A stretch of 64,000 bases of DNA from Isoperla grammatica (GCA_945910005.1 OX246749.1:24945015-25009014), one strand, 5' to 3'. Positions 1 to 12,047 are shown, counted from the first letter of the stretch. Translations and numbers: made by a program. Notes: generated from the sequence alone by a model not told the origin.

Positions 1-253
1 GATGGTTCTTTTTGTGCATGTGAGTTTCGGTGGTATCAGTCGTGCATTGGTTGTTGCGTTGCTCACTACACCCGTACGTCATGGACAGTTGGTCGTTTGT
101 CGAGAACTGCAGAATTGGGCAGGTTCCGAGATGGGAGGCGTTGGTGTGCGGCCCGGGTTATGAGCCAGGCGACACCTGCGCAGTCGGAACGTGTGAGGGT
201 GTGGACCAAGGCCCAGGGCGCCCTGTTGGGCACCGAGGTGTTGATTGCAGTAC
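1..253. other. Flank of the 65-bp minisatellite, no gene recognised
   Basis: GC-rich leading sequence. Open frames run through it into the following minisatellite but show no recognisable domain. Confidence 0.4.
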
Positions 254-911
254 GGGGTTTGTTGGGAGGGGGCAAGGGGGCTCCTTCCAGTCAGGAGGCG
301 CAGTGGGCAGCGAGATACCGGTATTGTTGGGAGGGGTTAAGGGGGCTCCTTCCAGTCAGGAGGCGCAGTGGGCAGCGAGATACCGGTATTGTTAAGAGGG
401 GGCAAGGGGGCTCCTTCCAGTCAGGAGGCGCAGTGGGCAGCGAGATACCGGTATTGTTGGGAGGGGTTAAGGGGGCTCCTTCCAGTCAGGAGGCGCAGTG
501 GGCTGCGAGATACCAGTATTGTTGGGAGGGGGCAAGGGGGCTCCTTCCAGTCAGGAGGCGCAGTGGGCAGAGAGATACTGGTATTGTTGGGAGGGGGCAA
601 GGGGGCTCCTTCCAGTCAGGAGGCGCAGTGGGCAGCGAGATACCGGTATTGTTGGGAGAAGGCAAGGGGGCTCCTTCCAGTCAGGAGGCGCAGTGGGCAG
701 CGAGATACCGGTATTGTTGGGAGGGGGCAAGGGGGCTCCTTCCAGTCAGGAGGCGCAGTGGGCAGCGAGATACCGGTATTGTTGGGAGGGGGCAAGGGGG
801 CTCCTTCAAGTCAGGAGGCGCAGTGGGCAGCGAGATACCGGTATTGTTGGGAGGGGGCAAGGGGGCTCCTTCCAGTCAGGAGGCGCAGTGGGCAGCGAGA
901 TACCGGTATTG
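254..911. repeat. 65-bp minisatellite, about 10 copies
   Basis: The unit beginning ggaggcgcagtgggcagcga recurs at 294, 359, 424, 489, 554, 619, 684, 749, 814 and 879, exactly 65 bases apart, with few substitutions. Because 65 is not a multiple of three and the unit has almost no stop codons, all three + strand frames stay open (97-1038, 368-1054, 498-956) and translate as 65-residue repeats. I read this as a minisatellite, not a protein gene: there is no conserved domain and no frame preference. One unit carries a ttaaga variant near 392 that stops one frame. Confidence 0.9.
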
Positions 912-1950
912 GGCCGCTCGGTATCTGGAGACTTACCAGGTCCACCCAGAGGATGATGTGCCGGTACCAGGCACCGTTGGTGAGGCGGTGGTACCCGGTA
1001 TTACTACAAGTTCTTCTTGTAGCTCCTCTGGATTGTGAAAGGGCAAAGAAGTAGCTCATGGTTCTTTTGAATTTTGCTTGTATTTTGTTTTGTTATTGAT
1101 TTATCCTAGATATTTTTCAAAATTGGATGTTATTTATCATTTCAGGCTTTAAGGTTTTTCGATTGGTATGAGTTCGTTATTTTGGCGACTGTTGGTAGGT
1201 GGGTGGGGTGGGGTGGGAGGGGGGGGGGTCTGGCAGGTTAGGGTTTCATAGTGTGGTTTGTAGTAGGACGTCTTCTCTTGCTCCTAGATTTTTTATCGTT
1301 GAAAGCTTTGGTTGACAGCTCGACGGTCTATTATAGAGATTAGATCCTTCACTGCCTCTCTTCGTCCGTGCGCGGGCACTGGTGGGGGTAAGAGGGGAAG
1401 ACATTCCGCATAACTCGGATGAACTCTTTAGTTGACGGCCACTTTATGTAGGTTTGTGTAAAATGAATAGCCTAGTTTATATATTAATATTTGTTAATGT
1501 TATTTATAAATTATAATTACAATTATTTCTGTTACCATTACAATTACTATAATATGCTACGTTGTCAATCTCTATATGTTGATAGCCTTCCTATCACAGA
1601 CACTGATATTCTTGTATATTGGTAGATATACAACAATTGGCTAAGTACCTGATATTTGATACCCAATTTTACATAATTTTGATGTATTTTTGTATATAAT
1701 GCAATTGTGATATGTATGTACTATGTAGTTTTGAAATCATACTATTTTTTGTAAAAATAGCAAACCTGCAAAATAATAAAGATACTACTAGTATCAGTAC
1801 CCGTATTTAAAATAACGGATTAACAGAATATATTATTCTGTTCAGGTTTACTCAGTGTGATATATTCTCACATATTCTTTCATCCACCACCACCAGCCAC
1901 CCAACTTTAAGGTAAAGCACGATGCTCCACCTTCTACAAAAGGTTCGTTA
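912..1950. other. AT-rich intergenic DNA with a G-run
   Basis: No gene seen. A run of G tracts at about 1199-1230 could form a G-quadruplex on the + strand. The rest is AT-rich without clear structure. Confidence 0.5.
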
Positions 1951-2810
1951 CTAGTTAATCAGGCTGTGGCTTCTAGGGCTGGCAAGCCGGGCTCAGCACC
2001 CCGGTTCCAAAATAAGTCGGGTCGGGGGGTGACATGTCACTAATTTTTCGGGCTGTGGGCTTCTAGTGCTGGCTAGCCGGGCTCAGCACCCCGGTTCCAA
2101 CATAAGGCTGGTCGGGAAGTGACATGTCACTAGTTTCTCGGGCTGTGGCTTCTAGTGCTGGCTAGCCGGGCTAAGCACCCCGGTTCCAAAATAAGTCGGG
2201 TCGGGAGGTGACATGTCACTAGTTTTTCGGGCTGTGGCTTCTAGTGCTGGCTAGCCGGGCTTAGCACCCCGGTTACAACATTAGTCGTGTCGGGGGGTGA
2301 CATGTCACTAGTTTCTCGGGCTGTGGCTTCTAGTGCTGGCTAGCCGGGCTCAGCACCCCGGTTACAACATAAGTCGGGTCGGGGGGTGACATGTCACTAG
2401 TTTCTCGGGCTGTGGCTTCTAGTGCTGGCTAGCCGGGCTTAGCACCCCGGTTACAACATTAGTCGTGTCGGGGGGTGACATGTCACTAGTTTCTCGGGCT
2501 GTGGGCTTCTAGTGCTGGCTAGCCGGGCTTAGCACCCCGGTTACAACATTAGTCGTGTCGGGGGGTGACATGTCACTAGTTTCTCGGGCTGTGGCTTCTA
2601 GTGCTGGCTAGCCGGGCTCAGCACCCCGGTTACAACAATAGTCGTGTCGGGGGGTGACATGTCACTAGTTTCTCGGGCTGTGGGCTTCTAGTGCTGGCTA
2701 GCCGGGCTCAGCACCCCGGTTCCAACATAAGGCTGGTCGGGAAGTGACATGTCACTAGTTTCTCGGGCTGTGGCTTCTAGTGCTGGCTATCCGGGCTCAG
2801 CACCACTTAT
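1951..2810. repeat. 89-bp satellite, about 9-10 copies
   Basis: The anchor gacatgtcac recurs at 2031, 2121, 2210, 2299, 2388, 2477, 2567, 2656 and 2746, a period of 89 or 90 bases. The extra base is a third G in gtgggcttc. Each unit carries a short palindrome around gacatgtc (extended to the perfect 14-mer agtgacatgtcact in the variants near 2118 and 2743), the palindrome ggctagcc, and an inverted pair ccggg...cccgg. Subunits alternate between gttccaacataag and gttacaacattag forms, so more than one lineage is interleaved. Confidence 0.92.
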
Positions 2811-3701
2811 GGAAAGTAGCATGTAAAAACACAATTGCATAGCAACTAATTCTGTACTCAATTTGACACTTGACTTTGTTCTTTGTGTACGTAGAAGGTA
2901 AACATGGCCTGCGTTATTGCGCAGTTGGGGGGGCTAAATGCGTTCTTCGATTACGAAGCATCATAACTGTTGTATAGAGCGACATATTTCACATCATTAA
3001 ACTACAGTGCAAAGCTCTAAACACAAAAATGTTTTTGTGAATATTTTAGAAAATGCTGTGTGGAAGAAGTTAGTTGTTAATGTCTTGTGGTTAAACTAAC
3101 GCGTGGAATCTGTTCCTGTATGTTGAAACATCGTGCTCGGTGGATAAGGATCAGAGGTCGGCATGAGACTAGTTACGTTGGGACTCACACATTCGAAACC
3201 TACCTAGAAGAGCTAACTTGAACCTGTAACACATGGTCGGTAACCATTGCAATGAAAGCGTTTGCTCCAAGCCGACAACAACATCTAGAGAAGTGTAGCC
3301 GCGATAACCCGTAATGTGATCTCCACACGAGCCAGGTCGACAGAGTTGCAAACATTATCTCGTGGTTTGAAAGTCCACATGTGGCGCGATGAGAGGAGCG
3401 CAAAGTCCCGAGTCTCGATCATGACCCCTGGAGGTCGGCAATGACCCAACACGAAGCAACGGTCAACATAACATGATGTACCAACGTTTCAGATCAAGGA
3501 GATCAAAGTCTTGTACCATAAAAATCATCCTGTTGTCAAGACAATGCTAATTTTATTCATACAACTATACTATCACTAAAGTAGGTATTCCTATGCCGGT
3601 CTGAAATCCTTATCTTCTGCCCATTTCACAGGCGATAATTCATCGAAATTCACCGGATTTCTGCAATCATTCCCACATTCGTAAGTGCAATGTTCAGTTT
3701 C
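2811..3701. other. Intergenic, nothing recognised
   Basis: No domain-bearing frame, repeat array or RNA gene was recognised. Short minus-strand open frames around 3169-3403 look like chance. Confidence 0.4.
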
Positions 3702-3702
3702 C

Positions 3703-3761
<59 letters not shown>

Positions 3762-4500
3762 TGTGTGTGTGTTTGTAGCACATACATACAAACACACATA
3801 CATAAATACATAGATACATAGATTCATACAAACATACATACATACATACATACATACATACATACATACATACATACATACATACATACATACATACATA
3901 CATACATACATACATACATACATACATACATACATACATACATACATACATAGATACATACATAGATACATACACACATACATACATACATACATACATA
4001 CATACATACATACATACATACATACATACATACATACATACATACATACATACATACATACATAGTTTCTCGGTTTGTATGTATACATACATACATACAT
4101 GCATACATACAAACAAACATTCATACATACATACATACATACATACATACATACAAACATACATACATACAAACATATATACATACATAGATAAACATAC
4201 CTAAACATACATCAACATACGTTCATCAACAAACATTCGTACATACACATACACGTACACAATACATACATACATACATACATACATACATACATACATA
4301 CATACATACATACATACATACATACATACATACATACATACATACATACATACATACATACATACATACATACATACATACATACATACATACATACATA
4401 CATACATACATACATACATACATACATACATACATACATACATACATACATACATACATACATACATACATACATAAATACATACATACATACATACATA
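3702..4500. repeat. GT and CATA microsatellites
   Basis: A GT run at 3702-3772 is followed by CATA/ATAC repeats at about 3780-4190, with interruptions near 3950-3975 and 4061-4090, and by a purer CATA block at 4261-4500. Long minus-strand open frames here read as endless Met-Tyr-Val-Cys and are simply the translated tetranucleotide. Confidence 0.97.
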
Positions 4501-5025
4501 CGTAGGTCTACTAACATAAATGCTACTTTAATATTCCTTTCATTTATACATACACATAATACTTGCATTAACGTTGTTTCTATGCATAATTTTTGATGTT
4601 GTAGGTTTCAATTACTGTTTTATGGTTTGGAATTTGGATGATAGGATAGGTAAGGTATTTTTGTACAGTGTTCTCTTTGTTTCGTTCTGTAATATATTGT
4701 ACATTGAATTGTTTTATTTTAATATTATAGTGGTTAATTGTAGTTTAGGTTATTTCGGCCATGCCTTTTCGTTTCCCTGGGATAAGCTGTCATTTTGGAA
4801 TGCAGCTTATTCCTACGTCAGCAGTCCGTAGTATGTGTAGTCAGTTGCGCTTTGCATGCAAGTCAGCTGGTTGCTGGTTTTTACAATGTTGTCTTGGAGG
4901 GCTGACTAGTGTTGCGCATCAATCGTGACGACGATTGATGCGTCGATTTACGTTCGGGGGGTGGGCTGTAAATTACTGCAGAGTAGCGGTTCTATTGGGG
5001 CCTTCCGTTTGTTAGTGGTTTCTGC
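4501..5025. other. Intergenic with one perfect hairpin
   Basis: AT-rich DNA without a recognised gene. At 4916-4941 an 11-base stem (gcatcaatcgt pairing with acgattgatgc) flanks a gacg loop, a perfect short hairpin of unknown role. Confidence 0.5.
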
Positions 5026-5425
5026 GCATTATGGGGTTGCAGCTCCACGTGATCTGTTAGGCCTTATCTCGTCAGAGTTGGGGGGAGGTCACGTGTGAGT
5101 CATGCATACTGAAGTTCTCGTGGTGGGAACAGTGCTACGGTACCACTCAGCAGACATTAAGACTCTGAGTGGTGCCTGCGCATTATGGGGTTGCAGCTCC
5201 ACGTGATCTATTGTGACTTATCTCGTCAGAGATGGGGGGAGGTCACGTGTGAGCCTTGCATATTGGAGTTCTCGTGGTGGGAACAGTGCTACGGTACCAC
5301 TCGGCAGACATTAAGACTCTGAGTGGTGCCTGCGTGCATTATGGGGTTGCAGCTCCACGTGATCTATTATGACATAACTCGTCATAGATGGGGGGAAGTC
5401 ACGTGTGAGTCTTGCATCTAGTATG
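5026..5425. repeat. 155-bp tandem repeat, about 2.6 copies
   Basis: The phrase atggggttgcagctccacgt starts at 5031, 5185 and 5341. Each unit holds two CACGTG E-box hexamers (ctccacgtgatc and gtcacgtgtg) and a cggtaccactc segment. The third copy breaks off near 5420. The regular E-boxes may be incidental. Confidence 0.88.
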
Positions 5426-6037
5426 GACCACGGGTTTTGCCCAAGCCAGATTGAGTCAAAGGTCAATTGATAACGCCTTGCTATATATACACGCTGGGCT
5501 GGCGGTCCAACATTCACTACCTTCTCAGTCTGCACTGTTATCTTATCTGAGGAGTTTTGTTCTATTCTTGAAATGTCCATATACGTTTTTCTGACTTTGG
5601 TGGGCTTCGCCTGGTTGCTGATTGGCCGTAAGTAAAACAACCATATTTTTATGTATATGTCGCAATAGAAACATATATGAAATGTGTTTTTTGTAACTTT
5701 TCGTGAAATGTGAAATATTTATGTACATTACATACACATGTTGTCACACAATTGTCAATTGTTATAAGATCATAATCCTATGCCCGCATCGGAGTCCCCA
5801 GACTTTGATAGATCGTAAACAAAAAAATGTTGAAGCTCGAGAGAACTCAATGACACCATTAGATGTAAAGTTCTTACAAAACTATGTAAAAAACCACTAC
5901 AATAGTTTTTGTACGATTGTCACTGAATTGGTTTATATACCGCAACCTAATTAATAATAGCACTGTTTTGCAATTCCCAGATCTTTCGAATTTATCAACC
6001 ACAATACACTTGCGATACCAGAATATGGACGGTCCGT
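5426..6037. other. Intergenic, nothing recognised
   Basis: AT-rich sequence. Short open frames on both strands have no recognisable domain. Confidence 0.4.
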
Positions 6038-6168
6038 ATTCATAGTCGTCCCCTTCCCCTAGGGGCGCCCGTTGTTGCTACGTACGTGTTTTATATGTGG
6101 GAAATAACATGAAAGAAACTGATACCTGGCAACAACGGGCGCCCCCAAAGGTAGGGACGACTATGAAT
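6038..6168. mobile_element. MITE-like inverted-repeat element, copy 1
   Basis: Arms of about 40 bases pair with each other: the left runs attcatagtcgtcc to gggcgcccgttgttgc, and the right runs gcaacaacgggcgccc to ggacgactatgaat. The loop contains gggaaataacatg. The same architecture and loop recur at 36211-36355, so this is a family, not a chance palindrome. The arms differ by a few bases, so this copy is older than the second. No coding capacity; probably mobilised in trans by a DNA transposase. Confidence 0.8.
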
Positions 6169-6189
6169 TTACTTTTCATAAATTTACAA

Positions 6190-6925
6190 TAATTAAGCGA
6201 GCGAAGCGAGCGTCTCCATTATACCTTCATGGCACTTCGTTCTGTTTGTGTTTGTTTTGTCTGTCGATAGCGGTCGAACGGAAAGCCCAATCAACTTGAA
6301 ATTGTGACCATCCACAAGCCTCGATGTGGATTGAACGTGTATAGTTTTGTGGTAAAATCGTTTGGAAAGTTAAAAAAGTTACACCAAAGTTAATGTAAAT
6401 AATTTTTCTGAAACAAAATGGTGGCAAAATGTGAGATAGCTATATTTTTACAAACATTTTTCCGGTCACGAATATGTTTATTTTATGGCGATCTGATTAG
6501 TATTGGCAAAGTTACACAAACGTTACTCGAAAATATTTTTCTAAAACACAGCCACACCAAAATGTGAGGTGGCTATCTTATTGTTACTCTTTGTCCGGTC
6601 ACAAATATACTAACTTAGAAGTGATCTGATACGTAGTAGAGGCAACATTTCTATTGCTGTCAATAACTGTTAGTAACGGTGGCGGACCGCGGCGAAAACA
6701 CTTGAGAAAATGACACATAAAAATCTTAGCAACGCACACTGCACAGCATTCAACAATGTCGGGAAGTATAATAGGTATGGAAATTAGAAAAATGTTTGCA
6801 ATTCGCATTCTCGTATTGTCGTTAATTGTTGTTTTTATTAGCTTTGAAAACTTTTCGCCAGAACGTTCGTAGATATGGACGCGCTCGCTTATCAACGCGT
6901 CAAACAGAGCGTTTCCTAGTTATAA
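6190..6925. mobile_element. Dispersed non-coding repeat, copy 1
   Basis: From about 6290 to 6925 this matches 30885-31520 in the same orientation, sharing caagcctcgatgtggattga near the start and cttatcaacgcgtcaaacag near the end. The flanks carry a short inverted pair, taagcgagcg at about 6194 and its complement cgctcgctta near 6883, suggesting a non-autonomous DNA element. Frames inside are broken and show no domain. Confidence 0.65.
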
Positions 6926-8063
6926 TAATTTTATTTTCATAATGCCCTGATGTTACTGTAGATAGCAAATTTTAATTCTGGTAGCTCGATTGTTACTGGG
7001 GTTGATAAATTCGAAATGGTTGGAAATACATATTTAGATATATACTCATTATTTGTACCTAGAAGATATAAATCCAGGAGGTAGCAACGTGTTGAGCTTT
7101 AAAATATATAGCTGATAAAAAATACATCACAAACTTTTATCAGACAAAATTATTGAGATCCCTTTCAAGATTCAAGTTTGAAGTCAAAAATTCTCTAAGA
7201 ATATGCGGTGTCCGGTGGTTAATGCTGTTCTTATGGGGGCTCAAACATTTTTTTTAAGTATTTCGTTTTTGAATATCTCATAACCGACGGTGTACCTACA
7301 CATTTTGGTATGTTAAATAAAAAACTGATTCATTGTGTGAGCAACAATAAAATTGTAAATGGTTGAAAATTTACTGTTTCAATGACTACTACGAAATAAT
7401 AACGTTACAACTTATATAATTATGTTGTGTACAAAATATTGCCTAACTGTATTGTTATTATCCACTCTACTTTAGCAATGCAATTCTTTGATAAAATGGC
7501 ATAATATGGTATTTAATTAAAGAATATACACTGAATTAAAAAAATATGTAGTGTTTTTTCGTGATGATATACTTTAAATGAAAAATATATGCTCATATCA
7601 AGTGATTTATTCTGTAGCAGAAAAACTCCGTTTTGAGTGGTAAATGCACTTGGCTCATGTCATACTATATGGGTGCGTTATTTTATTTCCCATAAGCACA
7701 ATGCTTTCACCCGCGCTCTCCCTAGCGGCAGCGAAGACAATTTCTAGCAGCAGCTCCCAAAGATATCGGCACACACTCCCCCATCGCCCCCCTCACCGTC
7801 ACACTACCGCACAACCCTCTTATCGTTTATTGCCTTTAACTTGGATTTGAGCTTATCTCTCTATCTTACCTACAATACATCACTTATATTATAAGCAGCC
7901 CACAGTGGCTCTCTTGCTGCCTTTGGTAAACTTTGAGCCCATGCATTCGCCAGGTTCGAGTCCTGATTAGTCATGGATTCCGTATGGAGTGGTTTTTATC
8001 TACATGATTTCATCACTCACTGTCTCGATAATCATCGTTGCCAAAATATGATTACGTAAAGGC
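6926..8063. other. AT-rich intergenic, nothing recognised
   Basis: Low-complexity AT-rich sequence between the dispersed repeat and the CATA array. No exon-like segment was recognised. Confidence 0.4.
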
Positions 8064-8373
8064 TACATACATACATACATACATACATACATACATACAT
8101 ACATACATACATACATACATACATACATACATACATACATACATACATACATACATACATACATACATACATACATACATACATACATACATACATACAT
8201 ACATACATACATACATACATACATGCATGCATGCATGCATACATACATACATACATACATACATACATACATACATACATACATACATACATACATACAT
8301 ACATACATACATACATACATACATGCATGCATGCATACATACATACATACATACATACATACATACATACATA
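8064..8373. repeat. CATA microsatellite with CATG blocks
   Basis: About 310 bases of ATAC/CATA repeats, with two blocks changed to atgcatgcatgc at about 8222-8240 and 8324-8335. Open frames on both strands are translations of the repeat. It ends about 140 bases before the Ig exon A array. Confidence 0.97.
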
Positions 8374-8508
8374 CCATCATCAACAGTGAGATCAATATAA
8401 TATGTATACCTCCCACTTAGACTCAGACATAATATTTTATGTATTATTATGTAAATTTAATGATTAAAAAGTGATTTTAAAAATAAAAAGGTGTTGATAA
8501 CGGGAAAC

Positions 8509-9293
8509 GTGTTAGTTCTGTGTCTCAGGGGTGGCGTCCTACAGCCTCACCATGACCCCGGACTACGTGCGAGTATCCCAAGCCATCCAGACTGTCACCT
8601 TCACCTGCTCTGCTGACGTAGCCCTGGCCGGGTGTCAGTTGTATTGCAACGCGACATAATTGTGTTTGTTCTGTGTCTCAGGGGTCGCGTCCTACAGCCT
8701 CACCATGGCCCCGGACTACGTGCGAGTATCCCAAGCCCTACAGACTGTCACCTTCACCTGCTCTGCTGATGTAGCCCTGGCCGGGTGTCAGTTGTATTGC
8801 AACGCGACATAATTGTGTTTGTTCTGTGTCTCAGGGGTGGCGTCCTACAGCCTAACCATGGCCCCGGACCACGTGCGAGTATCCCAAGCCCTCCACACTG
8901 TCACCTTCACCTTCTCTGCTGATGTAGCCCTGGCCGGGTGTCAGTTGTATTGCAACGCGACATAATTGTGTTTGTTCTGTGTCTCAGGGGTCGCGTCCTA
9001 CAGCCTCACCATGGCCCCGGACTACGTGCGAGTATCCCAAGCCCTACAGACTGTCACCTTCACCTGCTCTGCTGATGTAGCCCTGGCCGGGTGTCAGTTG
9101 TATTGCAACGCAACATAATTGTGTTTGTTCTGTGTCTCAAGGGTGGCGTCCTACAGCCTAACCATGGCCCCGGACTACGTGCGAGTATCCCAATCCCTAC
9201 AGACTGTCACCTTCACCTGCTCTGCTGATGTAGCCCTGGCCGGGTGTCAGTTGTATTGCAACGCGACATAATTGTGTTTGTTCTGTGTCTCAG
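8509..9293 (+). repeat. Decoy array of truncated exon A copies, unit 1 (5 x 153 bp)
   Basis: Five tandem units precede the complete exon A. Each holds a pyrimidine-rich tail, a splice acceptor (ctgtgtctcag) and roughly the first 115 bases of the exon, then diverges into ttgtattgcaacgcgacata in place of the rest. Predicted acceptors end at 8528, 8681, 8834 and 8987; the fifth, at 9140, is mutated from AG to AA. The period of 153 keeps frame, and each unit has an in-frame TAA just after the truncation, so using a decoy would end translation early. No unit has a donor of its own. Confidence 0.88.
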
Positions 9294-9653
9294 GGGTGGC
9301 GTCCTACAGCCTAACCATGGCCCCGGACTACGGGCGAGTCTCCACAGCCCTCAACACTGTCACCTTCACCTGCACCGCTGACGTAGCCCTGACCGGGTGT
9401 CAGTTCACGTGGCGGGACCAGAAAGGCAAGGAAGGTCCACTGCTGGATCTTAGTCGGGGGTCTCTGTCCCAGGCCAACTCTGACCATCTGACCTCTGCGC
9501 TCACCGGCTACAGCTACAGCGGCCGGGGTCTGGGGGCGGGGGTCTGCGGGGTCGCCCTGAAGGTGACGGGCGATAAGATATGGATGGTTGCTTGTCGAGC
9601 CCGAGCCGGGAACGGTGGCTGGAGCTACGCCTGGGCCGACCTCTATGCTGGCA
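9294..9653 (+). CDS. Ig-like exon A, unit 1
   Basis: This is a 360-base internal exon encoding about 120 residues of an immunoglobulin-like domain. Acceptor tgtgtctcag ends at 9293 and donor gtgagt starts at 9654; both introns are phase 1, the usual arrangement for shufflable Ig exons. The peptide shows a B-strand cysteine (VTFTC), a second cysteine with the C-strand tryptophan (GCQFTWRD), then CGVALKV and MVACRARAGN, so there are four cysteines and probably two disulfides. It ends YAWADLY. Intact frame. Likely part of a secreted or membrane Ig-superfamily protein; no signal-peptide or transmembrane exon is visible in the window. The paralogue is 28795-29154. I do not recognise a named gene. 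Confidence 0.8.
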
Positions 9654-9986
9654 GTGAGTTTCACTGTTTCCACACACTTGAGCGCGTTGTGTGGCTCTTT
9701 GGTCTAGTGGGTTTAGTTTATTTCCTGATTCCAATGCAGAAGTATTAGGGCTGGATTCCCGGTTCGGGGTGGTTTTTTAATTTTTGGAAGCCGACGTTAT
9801 CTTTGTATGATATAGGGAAAATTACAATAATCCGCATGAGATAAATTTAAGAAAATAAGGTTTTAAGCGGACAGTAGAGCGTGTATAATAAATCAATTTA
9901 AATTTAACAAATATAACCCGATCAGCCTGACATAACCTACACAAGTACATCTGCACGTTAATATTACACATTAAGTGTTTAAATAT
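9654..9986 (+). other. Intron A-B, unit 1, proximal part
   Basis: Aligns to 29155-29490 in unit 2 (shared cacacttgagcgcgttgtgt and agaaaataag), so it belongs to the duplicated unit. No exon is seen in it. Confidence 0.7.
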
Positions 9987-11923
9987 TGTGACGGTACCGT
10001 TCTGGTGGGCGGCGCCCAATCACGAATCTCGAGGCCTGGCTCAGCTTCTGCGGCGATGGGGGGTGGGTTAGGTTAATACTTTCTAGTGGAAGGGGGTTTG
10101 GGCTCCACTTTGTTCCTTAAGTTGGGAGGGACCTGTTGGTGGTAGGTAGCACGGTAGCGAACAAAGAAGGCTACGTGATGAGGTCCCGGGGTTAATTCTC
10201 CCCAAGGGTTAATATTTATTTATAGATTCTCTAAGTCTAGTAATGTTTGGTAAGTTATCAAACAAGCTCCCGGCTATCGGCTTACACAACCTAGTTGTCG
10301 ACCGGGGCGAAAATGTACACGTTATAATAATAGATAAGGACAGGTTGAATAACTACACTACGTAGCGACAATACCGCTAGGCCTGACGTATCCTTGAAGC
10401 TCCGTCACGTCGGCACGCTCTCACACACACACACGGGGAATACAGCTTCTGCTGTCCCTCCAAATCCTTACGTAACCCAAGGTCCTGCGACCCTCTTTAG
10501 GTTCAGAACACCTCGCCTTATACGTAAGAGTACACAAATGATTATACAGGTAATACTAAAGCTAGGAAAGGGTGATCACCTTACAAGATCTTACTTCCGC
10601 CTAACTTCCGTTAAGCCTTACTAGTTAAGAGTCTTACAGACCACATCGGACACCTGGCGTGTACATGACGTGTAACCCAGCGGGCATACCTCCACATGTA
10701 AGCTAATCTCTCGTACCTCGTACCTCGTTCACACGTATCCCATAGGGGGCATACTCGAAAATTACATGGGCGTACCTATAGTACAATTGAAACGTATCCC
10801 ATAGGGGGCATACTCGAAAATTACATGGGCGTACCTATAGTACGATTGACACGTATCCCATAAGGGGTATACTCGAAAAAGATAAGACGTACCTACAGTA
10901 CAATTTACACGTATCCCATAGGGGGCATACTCGAAAACGTTGGGTACCCTCCGTACTATACAACGAGGACTCAGATGGACGTCCTTAAGAGTAAAGTTCT
11001 AGCGTTCTTCCTCGCCTTGTCACAGGGGTGACCAAGTCCTGAAGGGAGGGTACAAAGATAATTTCAAATAAGAGGGCCTAAATGGTCAGACACGAAAACA
11101 GGGCGTTGGCCGGCGGCCATCTTGGAAACCGCCCCTTTTTGCGGTTTTCACGGCTTTTACGAGACCTACGTTGCGCTGACGATGTCCAGCGACGGCGCAG
11201 ATCGTCGCGTCGAGACGTTCGAGGTGATGGGCGCCCTGAGAGGCGTCGTCCAGCGTGGGCTACCTTGGGTGGAGTCTCCAAGGGGTTTCCTCCTGAGTCG
11301 GCGTCGTGGGCGTTGGTTGAGGTGACTCCCTGGGTGGTGGCCCCAAGGGCGCCCTCCATAGGCTCTCGGGAGCAGCGTCATCTTAGAAGCCAAGTCCCGT
11401 CGATCTCTCGCCAGCTGGTGAGATGCAGGGTAGCCCCACACTACGTCCCTATAACGTCTATGATTAGTTTTGTGTTGATTATACCTCTAAACCCTCCGGA
11501 TGGGTGGGGTCCCCACTCGAGGTCACGTTAGGTATGTATATCCCGTTACCAATTCATGTTATCCAATTCACGTTAATTATGTTCCAATAATTAAGTCTCA
11601 AACACTCACCAGACTCTGGGTAGTTACGTACGACGGCGTTCTCTTCCTTCTTTACGCAGCATGGCGTCGCTCATCCGCCCCCTTTTGCGTGAGCTAATAT
11701 GGTCGGCTCAGACAACTATCTCGCTTCATGGGTCGACCCGTACCGCGGGATCATTCTTCGTCTCCGCCCGGCTAACCGGTCCCTAGCGGTCTCGTCGCGA
11801 ACTCGTTACCGACTCCCCTGCTTGGATAGGTAACTTCATTACCGGCCCCGATCCGGTCGGTACGGGAAGTTAGTGACGAGCGGAAAACCCAGCGGACAGC
11901 CTACCGCTTTTCCGAGCGTAACA
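9987..11923. mobile_element. LTR-type insertion, 1,937 bp (TG...CA, 4-bp TSD)
   Basis: The sequence starts tgtgacggtaccg and ends gagcgtaaca, flanked on both sides by atat (9983-9986 and 11924-11927). Unit 2 is uninterrupted at the matching intron position near 29490. TG...CA ends and a 4-bp duplication are what an LTR retroelement leaves, so this is a large solo LTR or a non-autonomous LTR element; no retroviral-type domain is recognisable. It contains four 59-bp tandem repeats (acgtatcccata at 10733, 10792, 10851, 10909). Open frames at 11078-11531 in several frames have no known domain. The + orientation is not established. Confidence 0.7.
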
Positions 11924-12047
11924 ATATTGTGGTGCCATTTTTTGAGCACATTCTGTTTTAAAGTACAATTTTACCGGGCTTCGAAAAGACTTTTAAAATT
12001 CATGAAGTAAACGATAAATAAAATTAACAAAAGCGTGTTAGACATGA

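Noticed and set aside
97..1038. 313-residue repeat protein in the first kilobase
   Set aside because: All three frames of the 65-bp unit are open, with no domain and no frame bias; treated as a minisatellite.
3591..4568. Long Met-Tyr-Val-Cys-rich open frames on the minus strand
   Set aside because: They are translations of CATA microsatellite. The same holds for 8032-8420 on both strands.
4574..4831. AT-rich 85-residue frame
   Set aside because: Phe/Tyr/Ile-rich composition expected from AT-rich DNA, with no domain or splice context.
11078..11531. Overlapping arginine-rich frames on both strands
   Set aside because: They lie inside the LTR-type insertion, overlap in several frames and have no recognisable domain.
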